Positions 7,943-16,917 of a DNA stretch of 64,000 nucleotides are shown in pieces (the first letter of the stretch is position 1; every line of letters starts with the position of its first letter). A program made the position numbers and the translations under genes. The stretch covers positions 27,352-91,351 of the forward strand of contig CAZJFH010000011.1 in NCBI GenBank assembly GCA_964545205.1, in the 5' to 3' direction. The notes under the pieces were generated by a model, which did no database searches, was not told the DNA's origin, and was given only the letters and a program-made list of their open reading frames with translations. This stretch comes from CAZJFH01 sp964545205 (GTDB lineage: Bacteria > Pseudomonadota > Alphaproteobacteria > Rhodospirillales > Magnetospirillaceae).

Positions 7943-9040
7943 TTACAGGTACTTCTCGACCTGGGCCCGGGCCCTCATGTAGGCCATGTCGGTGATCGCC
8001 TGGTAGGGCTTCATCAGCTTCCACGCCGCCGAGTAGGATTCGATGACCTTCTTGGTCATCGGATCGCCGGAATCGCGCAGCTCGGCCAGGATCTGGCCGG
8101 CATGGTCGGCGCCGGTCATCATGATCTCGTCCGGGAAGGTCTTGACCTGGACGCCGTGCTTGTCGACCAGGGTCTGCAGCGCGCGCGGATCGTTGGCGTA
8201 GAACTCCGCGGTCACCTGCTCGTAGTCGGCCTGGCAGGCGATCTCGACGATCTTCTGCAGGTCCTTCGGCAGCGCCTCGTACTTGGCCTTGTTGACCGCC
8301 AGCTCGGTGGCCAGGCCCGGCTCGATGAAGCTGGGGAAGTAGTAGTTCTTGGCGACCTGGTAGAAGCCGAGCGCCAGGTCGTTGTAGGGGCCGACGAACT
8401 CGGCGGCGTCGAGGGCGCCCGACTGCAGCGCCTGGAAGATCTCGCCCGCCGGCAGGTTGACGACGGTGGCGCCCATGCGCTTCCACACCTCGCCGCCGAG
8501 GCCGGGAGTGCGGAACTTCAGGCCCTGGATGTCGGCGACGCCGGTCAGCTCCTTGCGGAACCAGCCGCCGGCCTGGGTGCCGGTCTGGCCCGACAGGAAG
8601 CCCTTGACGCCGAACTGGGCGTAGACCTCGTCCCAGACCTCCTGGCCGCCGAGATAGCGCACCCAGGCGCTGATCTCGTTGGCGGTGAAGCCGTAGGGCA
8701 CGCCGGTGAAGAAGTTCAGCGCCTTGGTCTTGCCCTGCCAGTAGTAGGCGGCGCCGTGGCTCATCTCGGCGGCGCCGCGGATGACCGCGTCCAGCGATTC
8801 CAGCGGCGGCACCAGTTCGCCGGCCGAATAGACCTTCACCGTCAGGCGGCCGTCGCTCATCTCGGTGATGCGCTGCGCCAGGCGGGCGGCGCCGACGCCG
8901 AGGCCGGGGAAGTTCTTGGGCCAGGTGGTGACCATGCGCCACTCCTGCTTGCCTTGGGCGATGGCCGGCTTGGGGAAACTCGACGCGGCGACGGCGGCGC
9001 CGGCAACGGCGGCACCGGTGAGGAAGTCACGACGTTTCAT
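7943..9040 (-). CDS. dctP: TRAP transporter substrate-binding protein, 2-oxoacid (TakP-like) type
   Basis: This is a 365-residue periplasmic ligand-binding protein of the DctP family. It begins with a twin-arginine signal peptide (MKRRDFLTGAAVAGAAVAAS, cleaved after about AIAQ), so it may be exported folded by the Tat system encoded at 32 kb. Segments such as SHGAAYYWQGKTKALNFF, the helix with GGWFRKEL, and LPGGEIF-like LPAGEIFQALQSGALDAAEFVGPYND match the group that binds 2-oxo monocarboxylates such as pyruvate or 2-oxobutyrate; the exact ligand is an inference. It is convergent with dctQM, which is unusual because these genes normally form one operon. AGGG in the leader serves as ribosome binding site. 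Confidence 0.87.
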   Translation of the reverse strand: MKRRDFLTGAAVAGAAVAASSFPKPAIAQGKQEWRMVTTWPKNFPGLGVGAARLAQRITEMSDGRLTVKVYSAGELVPPLESLDAVIRGAAEMSHGAAYYWQGKTKALNFFTGVPYGFTANEISAWVRYLGGQEVWDEVYAQFGVKGFLSGQTGTQAGGWFRKELTGVADIQGLKFRTPGLGGEVWKRMGATVVNLPAGEIFQALQSGALDAAEFVGPYNDLALGFYQVAKNYYFPSFIEPGLATELAVNKAKYEALPKDLQKIVEIACQADYEQVTAEFYANDPRALQTLVDKHGVQVKTFPDEIMMTGADHAGQILAELRDSGDPMTKKVIESYSAAWKLMKPYQAITDMAYMRARAQVEKYL

Positions 9041-9146
9041 AGGGGGATACCCTCCCGTTATTTGGCTCGTGGGGAGGTGGCGGCAGGAGCCGCCGCCACG
9101 CGCGCCCGCGCCGACGATTTGCCGGCCAAACGATTGCGCGCGGGAA

Positions 9147-9950
9147 TTATAGAGGGAATTTGGACGACCGCAACATGTCGGCCGGGGTGTCGGGCCGCTC
9201 CATGCCCTTGTTTTCGCCGTGGTTTTCGCTCTCGTCGAGCAGGCGCCAGCCGCCGGGGCCGAAGGCTTCCAGCGGCGAGAACCGCTTCTTGTAGGCCATC
9301 TTGCGGCTTTCGGCGATCCAGTAGCCGAGATAGACGTAGGGCAGGCCCATTTCGTTGGCGCGCTCGATCAGCCACAGGATGATGTAGGTGCCCAGCGAGC
9401 GGTCGGAGATCTCGGGGTCGAAGAAGCTGTAGACCGCCGACAGCCCGTCGTTCATGCGGTCGGTCAGGCAGGCGGCGCGCAGGGTGCCGTCGGCCGAGCG
9501 GAACTCGACCATGACGGTGTCGATCGGGCTGTCCTCGACCATCGAGCGGTAGTCGTAGAAGCCCATCAGCGCCATGTCGCCGCCGGAATGGCGCGAGTCC
9601 TGATAGCGCGAGAACAGCCGGTACTGCTCGGCGGTGGCGCGCGCCGGCACCTCGCGCGACAGCAGGTCGCCGTTGGCCCGCATCAGCTTGCGCATCGTGC
9701 GGCTGGGCTTGAACTGGTCGGCGACGATGCGCACCGGCACGCAGGCGTTGCAGCCCGGGCAGGCGGGGGTGTAGGCGATGGAGTGGCTGCGCCGGAATCC
9801 GGCCCGCGACAACGCCTCGTGCAGCGCCTCGGCGTCGGGGCCGGACAGCTCGGTCACGATCTTGCGCTCGAGCCGGCCCGGCAGGTAGGGGCAGGGCAGC
9901 GGCGCCGTCGTGAAGAAGAAATGCGGCCTCTTCAGCGGGATGTGATCCAT
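9147..9950 (-). CDS. bpt: Aspartate/glutamate leucyltransferase (N-end rule)
   Basis: Bpt transfers leucine from Leu-tRNA to proteins with N-terminal Asp or Glu, marking them for ClpS/ClpAP degradation. The 267-residue length is standard. The N-terminal cysteine cluster ACPGCNACVPVRI (about residues 58-70) typical of arginyl/leucyl-transferases is present, followed by the GNAT-like core with SPIDTVMVEFR, TDRMNDGLSAVYSFFDP and GLPYVYLGYWIAESRKMAYK. The bacterial aat-type leucyl/phenylalanyl transferase has a different sequence, so bpt is preferred. It stands alone, about 100 bases downstream of dctP on the same strand. Confidence 0.88.
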   Translation of the reverse strand: MDHIPLKRPHFFFTTAPLPCPYLPGRLERKIVTELSGPDAEALHEALSRAGFRRSHSIAYTPACPGCNACVPVRIVADQFKPSRTMRKLMRANGDLLSREVPARATAEQYRLFSRYQDSRHSGGDMALMGFYDYRSMVEDSPIDTVMVEFRSADGTLRAACLTDRMNDGLSAVYSFFDPEISDRSLGTYIILWLIERANEMGLPYVYLGYWIAESRKMAYKKRFSPLEAFGPGGWRLLDESENHGENKGMERPDTPADMLRSSKFPL

Positions 9951-10049
9951 GGCGAGTGGCTACGCTCCGTGTCCAGCCGATTCCGGGGGCCTGCGGCCCC
10001 GACACCCCGAACATATGGTGCCCTGACCGGCGTGTGAACAGCAACCCCT

Positions 10050-10538
10050 CTAAGAAGGCGTGATCCCCTGTCTGCGTAATACGACCGTGCCGGCCAGGTA
10101 ATCATGTAGGGTACGCCTGCGGGGATTGAATAGCGCCAGCAGGAGGATCAGCGCGCCGGTCAGCGCGATCGAGCCGTAGAACACGACGACGTTGATCGCC
10201 GCCTGGATCAGGTCGGGGCGGCCGCCATCGACCGTGCGGCGGACCTCGACGCCCATCACCCGCATGCCGATGGTCGCCGAGGCGCGGCCGCCGATCAGCA
10301 GGATGTGATAGGCGAAGGGCAGCAGCGCCAGCGCCAGCGCCTGCAGCGGCGCCAGCAGGCCGAGGGTCAGGATCGCCAGGGCGCCGGTGACCAGCCAGAC
10401 CACGACCGCCAGCGCGGCCAGGATCAGCACGTCGATCCCGTAGCCGAGCAGGCGGCGGGTCAGGATGCCTTCGTAGAGATGCGGCGCCTCGAAGGGGTCG
10501 GGCGCCGCGCGCGGCTCGGTGCGGTAAGGGCTCGGCAT
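10050..10538 (-). CDS. RDD-family integral membrane protein
   Basis: This 162-residue protein has an N-terminal Pro-rich cytoplasmic tail and then three to four hydrophobic helices. The family's Arg and Asp residues are visible in ILTRRLLGYGIDVLI (about residues 26-40), and a second conserved stretch TIGMRVMGVEVRR precedes the last helices. The function of the family is uncertain; some members act in ion or proton exchange. It ends 100 bases before bpt and follows motB by 32 bases on the same strand, but a link to motility is not implied. Confidence 0.78.
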   Translation of the reverse strand: MPSPYRTEPRAAPDPFEAPHLYEGILTRRLLGYGIDVLILAALAVVVWLVTGALAILTLGLLAPLQALALALLPFAYHILLIGGRASATIGMRVMGVEVRRTVDGGRPDLIQAAINVVVFYGSIALTGALILLLALFNPRRRTLHDYLAGTVVLRRQGITPS

Positions 10539-10570
10539 CGCTCCTCCGTTCCCGGCGGAGCGGCCGCCGG

Positions 10571-11530
10571 TCAGGGCTGTTTCGGCTGCGCCGGCGGCAT
10601 CGCGGGCGCGGGGGCCGCCGGCTGCGGCCCCTCCTGCTTAATCGATTGCGTGGCGTCCGGATTCAAGGTGTTCTCGCGCAGCAGGATGATGCTGATGCGC
10701 CGGTTGCGCGGGTCGGCGGGCGCGTCCTTGACCAGCAGGTCGGTGTCGGCCTTGCCGACGACGCGGTCGATGCGCTCCTCGGGCACGCCGGCCATCATCA
10801 GCACCCGGCGGCTGGCCAGGGCGCGGTCGGCCGACAGTTCCCAGTTGGTGTAGTTGCTCTGGCCCGCGAACTTGGTCGCGTCGGTGTGGCCCGAGATCGA
10901 CACCTTCTGCGGCAACTGCGTCACCACCCGCGACACCAGGTCGAGCAGGGCGCGGGTGTGGCCGAACATGTTGGCGCTGCCGCGCGGGAACATCGCCAGG
11001 CCTTCCTGGTCGACGAGCTGGATGCGCAGGCCCTCGGGCGTGTTGTCGACCAGCAGGCTGTCCTTGAGTTTCGCCAACTCGGGGATCGAGTTCATCGCCT
11101 GCTTCAGGGCTTCCTGCGCCTTCTCGAACTGCTGCTCCTCGCGCTCGGCCATCGCCTGCTCGAACTGCTCCTCGCTCATCGCCTCTTCCGGCTCGGTGAG
11201 ATCCTCGCCGTCGCGGGTGATGGTGGCCGGGGGAAGCTGCGAACTGATCGACGGCGGCGCGGTGCGCGACTGCGACGCGCCCTCGTCGATGACCTGGCCG
11301 CCCAGCGCGCCGTCGGCGCCGCTGGCGCTCTTCGAGACCATGGTCGGGGCGAAGTAGTCGGCGATGCCTTCGAGCTGCTCCTCGGTGACCGAATTGAGCA
11401 GCCACAGCAGCAGGAAGAACGCCATCATCGCGGTCACGAAATCGGCGTAGGCCACCTTCCAGGCGCCACCGTGATGAGCGTGAGCGGCCTTCTTGATCCT
11501 CTTGATGATGATGGGCTGGTTTTCAGCCAT
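10571..11530 (-). CDS. motB: Flagellar stator protein MotB
   Basis: MotB anchors the MotAB proton channel to peptidoglycan. The 319-residue protein has a basic N-terminus (IIIKRIKKAAHAHHGGAWKVAYADFVTAMMAFF) with one transmembrane helix and the proton-carrying Asp30. A long acidic Glu/Gln-rich linker follows (about residues 110-160). The OmpA-like peptidoglycan-binding domain contains VSISGHTDAT and PRNRRISIILL. The C-terminal tail is Pro/Ala-rich. It follows motA by 12 bases. No other flagellar gene is in the window. Confidence 0.92.
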   Translation of the reverse strand: MAENQPIIIKRIKKAAHAHHGGAWKVAYADFVTAMMAFFLLLWLLNSVTEEQLEGIADYFAPTMVSKSASGADGALGGQVIDEGASQSRTAPPSISSQLPPATITRDGEDLTEPEEAMSEEQFEQAMAEREEQQFEKAQEALKQAMNSIPELAKLKDSLLVDNTPEGLRIQLVDQEGLAMFPRGSANMFGHTRALLDLVSRVVTQLPQKVSISGHTDATKFAGQSNYTNWELSADRALASRRVLMMAGVPEERIDRVVGKADTDLLVKDAPADPRNRRISIILLRENTLNPDATQSIKQEGPQPAAPAPAMPPAQPKQP

Positions 11531-11542
11531 ATCGGTTCACGA

Positions 11543-12403
11543 TCAATCCGGCGGCAGGTTGGTGACCGTTTCCTCGACTTCCTGGAAGCTTGGGCGGATG
11601 TCGGAGGGCAGGATCTTGCGGGCGAATTCGATCGAGATCTGGGGCGCGTAGCCCTGCATGTGGGCCAGCAGGGCGGCCTTGATCGCCTGGAGATACTTCG
11701 TCTCGGCGTTGAACACGGCTTCGAGGTTGCGGCCCATCGGCGCGACGAAGCCGTACGACAGCAGCACGCCCAGGAAGGTGCCGACCAGCGCCGCGCCGAT
11801 CAGCTTGCCCAGGATTTCCGGCGGCTCGGTGATCGAGCCCATGGTGATGATCACGCCGAGCACGGCGGCGACGATGCCCAGCGCCGGCATGCCGTCGGCC
11901 ATCGTGATGATGCCGCTGGAGATCGAGTGCAACTCGGTGTGGTGCTGTTCGATCTCCTCGTCGATCACCGCCTCGAGCTCGTGGGCGTTGTTGGTGCCCA
12001 GCGTCAGCAGGCGCAGGTAGTCGCACAGGAAGTCGCGGGTGTGGTGGTCCTTCGAGAAGTTCGGGAACTTCCCGAACAGCGGGCTTTCGTCCGGGCGCTC
12101 GACATGGCTTTCCAGCGCCAGGTCGCCCTTGGTCTTGGCCAGCTTGAACACCGAGTAGAGCAGGCTGAGCAGCTCGAGATAGGACTTCTTGGTGTGCCGC
12201 GAGCCCCTGATGAGCAGCGGCATCGATTTGGCGGTGGCGACCAGCACGCTCTTCGGGGTGCCGATCAGGAACGCGCCGACGGCGGCGCCGCCGATGATCA
12301 GGACTTCCGATGGCTGCCACAGCACGGTGACGTCACCGCCGTGCCACATATAGCCGCCGAGCACGCAGGCGATGACGACGATCGTGCCAACTATGACGAA
12401 CAT
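11543..12403 (-). CDS. motA: Flagellar stator protein MotA
   Basis: MotA is the four-helix stator subunit that surrounds MotB and pushes on FliG. The 286-residue length is typical. The N-terminal helix (MFVIVGTIVVIACVLGGYM), the cytoplasmic loop with HHTRDFLCDYLRLLTLG, the helix pair starting MADGMPALGIVAAVLGVIITMGSI, and the segment LGVLLSYGFVAPMGRNLE carrying the conserved Pro/Gly positions are all visible. It is first in the motAB operon, and a sigma-70-like promoter lies 66-95 bases upstream. Confidence 0.93.
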   Translation of the reverse strand: MFVIVGTIVVIACVLGGYMWHGGDVTVLWQPSEVLIIGGAAVGAFLIGTPKSVLVATAKSMPLLIRGSRHTKKSYLELLSLLYSVFKLAKTKGDLALESHVERPDESPLFGKFPNFSKDHHTRDFLCDYLRLLTLGTNNAHELEAVIDEEIEQHHTELHSISSGIITMADGMPALGIVAAVLGVIITMGSITEPPEILGKLIGAALVGTFLGVLLSYGFVAPMGRNLEAVFNAETKYLQAIKAALLAHMQGYAPQISIEFARKILPSDIRPSFQEVEETVTNLPPD

Positions 12404-12468
12404 TCGGCCCTATCCCGACGGTCCAGCGCGACGCAATTTCTCAGAACCGGTACTGGCGACTGAGCTTG

Positions 12469-12498
12469 CTATAATCCCTTTGGGCTGTCGCTAGTCAA
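12469..12498 (-). promoter_or_regulatory. Sigma-70-type promoter for motAB
   Basis: On the minus strand TTGACT (12498-12493) and TTATAG (12474-12469) are 18 bases apart, pointing at motA. The same bases read on the plus strand give TATAAT at 12470-12475, which could serve the divergent flavin reductase gene, though no good -35 box accompanies it. It is a reasonable consensus match in GC-rich DNA but unproven. Confidence 0.4.
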
Positions 12499-12611
12499 CA
12501 CCCGTATGAGTGAAAAAAGGCTTATCGGCCTTGCCGAAAGGCTTGGCGGGCTTTGCCCTGGCGCGGCGTTTCCTGTAATAAAGTCCGGCAGGTCCGACCG
12601 AGAGGCAATTC

Positions 12612-13103
12612 ATGAAAGTCGATTCGCGCAGCTTCCGCAAGGCGCTGGGCTGTTTCCCCACCGGGGTCGCCGTCGTGGCGACGCGCCGGCCCGACGGCGA
12701 GCCGGTCGGCGTCACCGTGAGTTCGTTCACCTCGGTGTCGCTCGAGCCGCCGCTGGTGCTTTATTGCCTCGACAAGAACAACAGCAATCTCAAGGCCTTC
12801 GTCGAGCACGGCCGGTTCAGCGTCAACGTTCTGCACGAGGAGCAGCGCGAGGTGTCGATTCGGTTCGCCAGCCGGTCGGAACAGTGCCGCTTCGCCGACC
12901 TGGAATGGACCACCTGGGAAGCCGACGTGCCGATCATCTCCGGCTGCCTCGCCCAGCTCGAATGCACCACCGTCAACACGCACGAGGAAGGCGACCACGT
13001 CGTGGTCATCGGCCGCGTCGACCGCCTCGAATACAGCCAGGCCGGCCAGCCGCTGGTCTACTGGCGCGGCGCCTACGCGTCGCTCGGCTGCCAGGTGCCG
13101 TGA
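12612..13103 (+). CDS. Flavin reductase (FMN-binding split-barrel) family protein
   Basis: This 163-residue protein is of the HpaC/ActVB type, which reduces FMN or FAD with NAD(P)H and supplies it to a partner monooxygenase. The diagnostic segments are FRKALGCFPTGVAVVATR (residues 8-25), GVTVSSFTSVSLEPPLVLYCLDKN with the flavin-contacting Ser/Thr, FSVNVLHEEQ, and the late HVVVIGRVDRLEY ... PLVYWRGAYASL. GAGG lies six bases before the ATG. No partner oxygenase gene is nearby, so its pathway is unknown. Confidence 0.8.
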   Translation: MKVDSRSFRKALGCFPTGVAVVATRRPDGEPVGVTVSSFTSVSLEPPLVLYCLDKNNSNLKAFVEHGRFSVNVLHEEQREVSIRFASRSEQCRFADLEWTTWEADVPIISGCLAQLECTTVNTHEEGDHVVVIGRVDRLEYSQAGQPLVYWRGAYASLGCQVP

Positions 13104-13215
13104 CCTAGGTCCGGTCCGCTCGCTCGCGCACGCGCGCCCACAGATCAAGTCTACCGGCTGTCGTCATGCCCGGCCATGACGCGACGAGTGCGCACAGGCG
13201 AACCCAGAAATCCCG

Positions 13216-14439
13216 CTAATCCCCTTCGGCCGACGTGCCGAGGGGGCGCGTCGGGAAGCCCGAGGCGCGCAGGCGCTCGATCAGGTCGTCGACGTGCTGC
13301 TTGCCGGTGGTCTCGACCAGCAGGTCGATCTCGGCGAACTTCACCGGCACGTCCGAGAACAGGCGCTGGTGGTGGACCTCGATGATGTTGCCGCCGCACT
13401 CGCCGACCAGCGCCGCCACCTGGGCCAGCACGCCGGGCGCGTCGGACAGCTCGATGCGCAGCCGCGCCATGCGGCCGGCCCGCATCAGCCCGCGCATCAG
13501 GATCGACGAGACGATGCGGGGATCGACGTTGCCGCCCGAGATCACCAGCCCGACCTTGCGCCCGGCGAAGTGGCGGCGGTGGCTCAGGATGGCCGCCAGC
13601 GGCGCCGCGCCGGCGCCCTCGGCGACCACCTTCTGCACCTCGAGCAGCATCTGCACCGATTTCTCCAGCGCCGATTCGCCGACCAGCAGGATGTCCGAGA
13701 CCAGCTCGCGCACGATCGGCAGGGTCAGCGTGCCGGGGGTCTTGACCGCGATGCCCTCGGCCAGGGTGCTGCCCGCCGCGCGCGGCGTCTGGCCGCGCAG
13801 CACCTGGTGCATCGACGGATACAGCTCGGCCTCGACGCCGACGACCTCGATGTCGGGCCGCAGCGCCTTGGCCGCGACCGCCATGCCGGCGATCAGCCCG
13901 CCGCCGCCGACCGGCACCACGAGGACGTCGAGATCGGGGGCGTCGGCCAGCATCTCCAGCGCCACCGTGCCCTGGCCGGCCATGATGTGCGGGTCGTCGT
14001 AGGGATGGACGAAGACCAGCCGCTGGCTGTCGGCGAGCTGGTGGGCGTAGCGTTCGGACTCGCCCAGCGTCTCGCCCTCGAGCACGACGCGGGCGCCGAG
14101 GGCGCGGGTGCGCTCGACCTTGGTGAAGGGCGTCGCGCGCGGCATCACGATGGTCGCCGGCACCCCGAGGCGGCGGGCGTGGAAGGCGACGCCCTGGGCG
14201 TGGTTGCCGGCCGACATCGCCACCACGCCGCCGCGGCGCTGGGCGTCGTCGAGCGCCAGCAGCCGCACCAGGGCGCCGCGGGTCTTGAACGAGCCCGAGC
14301 GCTGCAGGTTCTCCAGCTTCAGCAGCAGCCGGCAACCGAGCCGGTCCGACAGATCGGGCGCCGGCAGCAGCGGCGTGCGCAGCACCGCGCCTTCGATCTG
14401 GGCGGCGGCGGCCTGGACGTCGGCGAGGGCGAGTGTCAT
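13216..14439 (-). CDS. ilvA: Threonine ammonia-lyase with C-terminal ACT domain
   Basis: This PLP enzyme deaminates L-threonine (or serine) to 2-oxobutyrate (pyruvate) and ammonia. It has 407 residues: a fold-type II PLP domain with Lys52 in SGSFKTRGA, the SAGNHAQG phosphate/Asn motif and the glycine loop VVPVGGGGLIAG, then one ACT domain (about 325-400; RLRIELSDAPGVLAQVA). The single ACT domain and length match the TdcB/short IlvA form; either a biosynthetic or catabolic role is possible. Its ATG overlaps the TGA of the penicillin-acylase gene (ATGA), so translation is coupled. The product 2-oxobutyrate is a plausible ligand of the TRAP system at 6-9 kb, but that is only inference. Confidence 0.87.
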   Translation of the reverse strand: MTLALADVQAAAAQIEGAVLRTPLLPAPDLSDRLGCRLLLKLENLQRSGSFKTRGALVRLLALDDAQRRGGVVAMSAGNHAQGVAFHARRLGVPATIVMPRATPFTKVERTRALGARVVLEGETLGESERYAHQLADSQRLVFVHPYDDPHIMAGQGTVALEMLADAPDLDVLVVPVGGGGLIAGMAVAAKALRPDIEVVGVEAELYPSMHQVLRGQTPRAAGSTLAEGIAVKTPGTLTLPIVRELVSDILLVGESALEKSVQMLLEVQKVVAEGAGAAPLAAILSHRRHFAGRKVGLVISGGNVDPRIVSSILMRGLMRAGRMARLRIELSDAPGVLAQVAALVGECGGNIIEVHHQRLFSDVPVKFAEIDLLVETTGKQHVDDLIERLRASGFPTRPLGTSAEGD

Positions 14440-16760
14440 GGCGGCGGCTCCAGTATCAGCGTGCGGTCGCCGGCGGCGGCGAGCGGCAGCAGCAGCCCGT
14501 CGCGCCACGGCTCCAGCATGTCGTCGTAATGCGGCGACAGCAAGTTTCCCGACTGGCCGGTGGCGATCGCGAAGCGGCTGTCGGCGAGGTCGGACAGGTC
14601 GTAGACGGCGCGCAAGCCGGCGCCGTGGGTGTGCGCGAACGGGGTCTTGCCGCGACCGGTGAAGGTGCCCCGGTTGACCGTGAAGTCGCCGCCTTCGGTG
14701 GCGATCGCCAGCCGCGACAGCCCGGCGAGGACGGGCAGGTGCTCGAAAAGCGCGTGCTCGAAGGTGGCGCGGTGGACGTCGCCCCAGCGCCAGGCGGCGA
14801 TATCGGCGCCATGACGGGACGCCAGCTCGGCGACCGCCGCCTCGAAGGCGTCGGCGGCGATCTCGGCGCAGGATTCGGCGGCCGGCGTGCGGGCGTCGTC
14901 GCACCAGTGCGGCGCCGCGCTCAGCGCCAGCTCCAGGAACAGCGGCCGCGGCAGGGTGAACGAGCGGGCGAGCTCGCCGAGATCGTCGGCGATCAGCGCC
15001 TGCTGCAAGGCCAGCAGCCACGCCTGGACGATCAGCGGCTCGGGACGGTCGCGCGCCATCTCGCCGTCCCAGGCGGCGAGCAGTCGTTGCGCCGCCTTGG
15101 CGCCGTCGCCGTCGACGACGAGATCGGCCGCCAGCGCCTTGAAGCGAAGGCCGACCGGCGACCGGGCGTCGTACATCAGGGCGATCGCGCCGGCGATGTC
15201 GTGGCGCCCGGCGGCGTCGAGCGCCGCCGCGATGCGCTCGGCGCGGTAGGGCTCGGGCCAGTGCGCGGCGAGCAGGTGCGGGTAGCCGTCCGGCACCGGC
15301 TTGTTGTTGGCGTTGACGATGCGCCCGCCTTCGGCGGCGGCCATGTGCGGCAGCTCGTCGAAGGGCACCCAGCCGGTCCAGTCCCATTCGCCGGTCCAGC
15401 CCGGGCGGGGCAGCAGGCCGTCGCCCCGTCTGCGGATCGGCACCAGGCCGGGCACCGAGAAGCCGACGCCGCCGGCGACGTCGGCATAGGCGACGTTCTG
15501 CTGCGGCGAGTGGAAGAAGCGCAGCGCCTCGCGGAACGCGGCGACGTCGGCGGCCCTGTTCATGCGGTAGAAGGCGAGCGCCGTCATGTCCCGCGGCTGC
15601 AGCGTCGCCGAGGACAGGGCGAGCAGGCTGCCGTCGGCCGGCGGCGCCCCGAGCACGTCGGAGACGACGGGGCCGTGGCGGGTGGCGCGCACGGTGATCG
15701 TCACCGCTTCGGCGCCGTCCACCGGGATCACCTCCTCGCGGGTCAGGAACGGCAGCGGCCCCTCCGGCGCGAGATAGGTGCCGTCCTGCGGCCCCGGTTT
15801 CTCGACGAACAGGTCCATGGTGTCGCTGTGGGTCGTGGTGATGCCCCAGGCGACGCGGCCGTTGTGGCCGAGCAGGTGGAAGGGCAGGCCGGGCACGGTG
15901 GCGCCCGAGACCGTCAGCCCCGGCGCCTCGATCGTCGCCAGGTACCACAGGATGGGCGCCTGGAACCCGAGATGCGGGTCGTTGGCGAGCAGCGGCTTGC
16001 CGGAGGCGGTGCGGCTGCCGTCGACGATCCAGATGTTGGAGGCGAGGTGATCGCGGGCGACCTCGGGCACGGCGGCGAGCATGGTCGCGGCGGTGGCGTC
16101 GTCGACCAGGCCGAGCGTCGTCGGCGCCTCCGGCGGGTAGGGCGCCCAGAGCTGCGCCGCCTTGTCGGCCGGAATGCGGTCGAGGACGCGCACCCGCAGC
16201 AGCTCCTCGCGCCAGTTGCCGGTGAGCTGCAGCCCCATCAGCCGCTGCCAGACCAGCGAGTCGGCGGGCCGCCACGGCCCGGGCTCGAAGCCGAGGATCT
16301 GGAATTCGGGCGGCAGGGCGCCCTCGCGATGCCGCAGCCAGGCGTTGATGCCGGCGGCATAGGCCTCGAAAACCGCCGTCACCTCGGCCGGCATCCGGGC
16401 GAGGCTGGCCTCGGTGAGTTCATAGAGCCCGAGGGTGCGGATGAACTTGTCGGTCTCCAGCGCCGAGGCGCCGAGCACTTCGGCCAGGCGGCCGGCGCCG
16501 GCGCGGCGCTGCAGCTCCATCTGCCACAGCCGGTCCTGGGCATGGACCCAGCCGAGGGCGAAATAGGCGTCGTGCTCGCTGCTGGCGGTGATGCGCGGCA
16601 CGCCGCGCGCGTCGCGCACCACCTCGACCGCCGCCCGCAGTCCCGGCAGCGTCAGGCGGCCGGCGGTCTGCGGCAACGAGCTTTGCAGCCACACCCAGAA
16701 CAGCCCGAAGGCGATGGCGAGGAACGCCAGGCCGGCGAGGAGCAGGCGGCCGAGCTTCAA
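14436..16760 (-). CDS. Penicillin-acylase family Ntn-hydrolase
   Basis: This 774-residue precursor of an N-terminal-nucleophile amidase is exported through an N-terminal hydrophobic helix (residues 5-26). Family landmarks are the A-chain motif RDARGVPRITASSEHDAYFALGWVHAQDR, then the autocatalytic cut before Ser241 in LASNIWIV, followed by GKPLLANDPHLGF, PGLPFHLLGHNGRVAWGITTT and, late, the GLRAVYDLSD segment. Members cleave beta-lactam side chains, acyl-homoserine lactones or other acyl amides; the substrate cannot be told here. It overlaps the start of ilvA by four bases. It is probably periplasmic. Confidence 0.87.
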   Translation of the reverse strand: MKLGRLLLAGLAFLAIAFGLFWVWLQSSLPQTAGRLTLPGLRAAVEVVRDARGVPRITASSEHDAYFALGWVHAQDRLWQMELQRRAGAGRLAEVLGASALETDKFIRTLGLYELTEASLARMPAEVTAVFEAYAAGINAWLRHREGALPPEFQILGFEPGPWRPADSLVWQRLMGLQLTGNWREELLRVRVLDRIPADKAAQLWAPYPPEAPTTLGLVDDATAATMLAAVPEVARDHLASNIWIVDGSRTASGKPLLANDPHLGFQAPILWYLATIEAPGLTVSGATVPGLPFHLLGHNGRVAWGITTTHSDTMDLFVEKPGPQDGTYLAPEGPLPFLTREEVIPVDGAEAVTITVRATRHGPVVSDVLGAPPADGSLLALSSATLQPRDMTALAFYRMNRAADVAAFREALRFFHSPQQNVAYADVAGGVGFSVPGLVPIRRRGDGLLPRPGWTGEWDWTGWVPFDELPHMAAAEGGRIVNANNKPVPDGYPHLLAAHWPEPYRAERIAAALDAAGRHDIAGAIALMYDARSPVGLRFKALAADLVVDGDGAKAAQRLLAAWDGEMARDRPEPLIVQAWLLALQQALIADDLGELARSFTLPRPLFLELALSAAPHWCDDARTPAAESCAEIAADAFEAAVAELASRHGADIAAWRWGDVHRATFEHALFEHLPVLAGLSRLAIATEGGDFTVNRGTFTGRGKTPFAHTHGAGLRAVYDLSDLADSRFAIATGQSGNLLSPHYDDMLEPWRDGLLLPLAAAGDRTLILEPPP

Positions 16761-16762
16761 AA

Positions 16763-16894
16763 CCCTCTCCCGCTCGCGGGAGAGGGAGGGGCCCAGCCGC
16801 AGGCTGGGAGGGTGAGGGCGGCGCTCAGGCGCCAGTCGCGTCGACTCTCAGGCGCGGCCCCCACCCCGACCCTCCCCCGCGGGCGGGGGAGGGA
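16763..16894 (+). repeat. Palindromic intergenic repeat, family A (copy 2)
   Basis: This element has the same hairpin arms and AGGGTGAGGG core as the element at 7815-7924. Here a short extra segment (AGTCGCGTCGACTCTC) interrupts the middle. It sits between the aldehyde dehydrogenase stop and the acylase start on the minus strand, two bases from the acylase start codon, where it must be part of that gene's leader. Confidence 0.75.
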
Positions 16895-16917
16895 GATCAA
16901 GGCGGCCCTCCACATCA

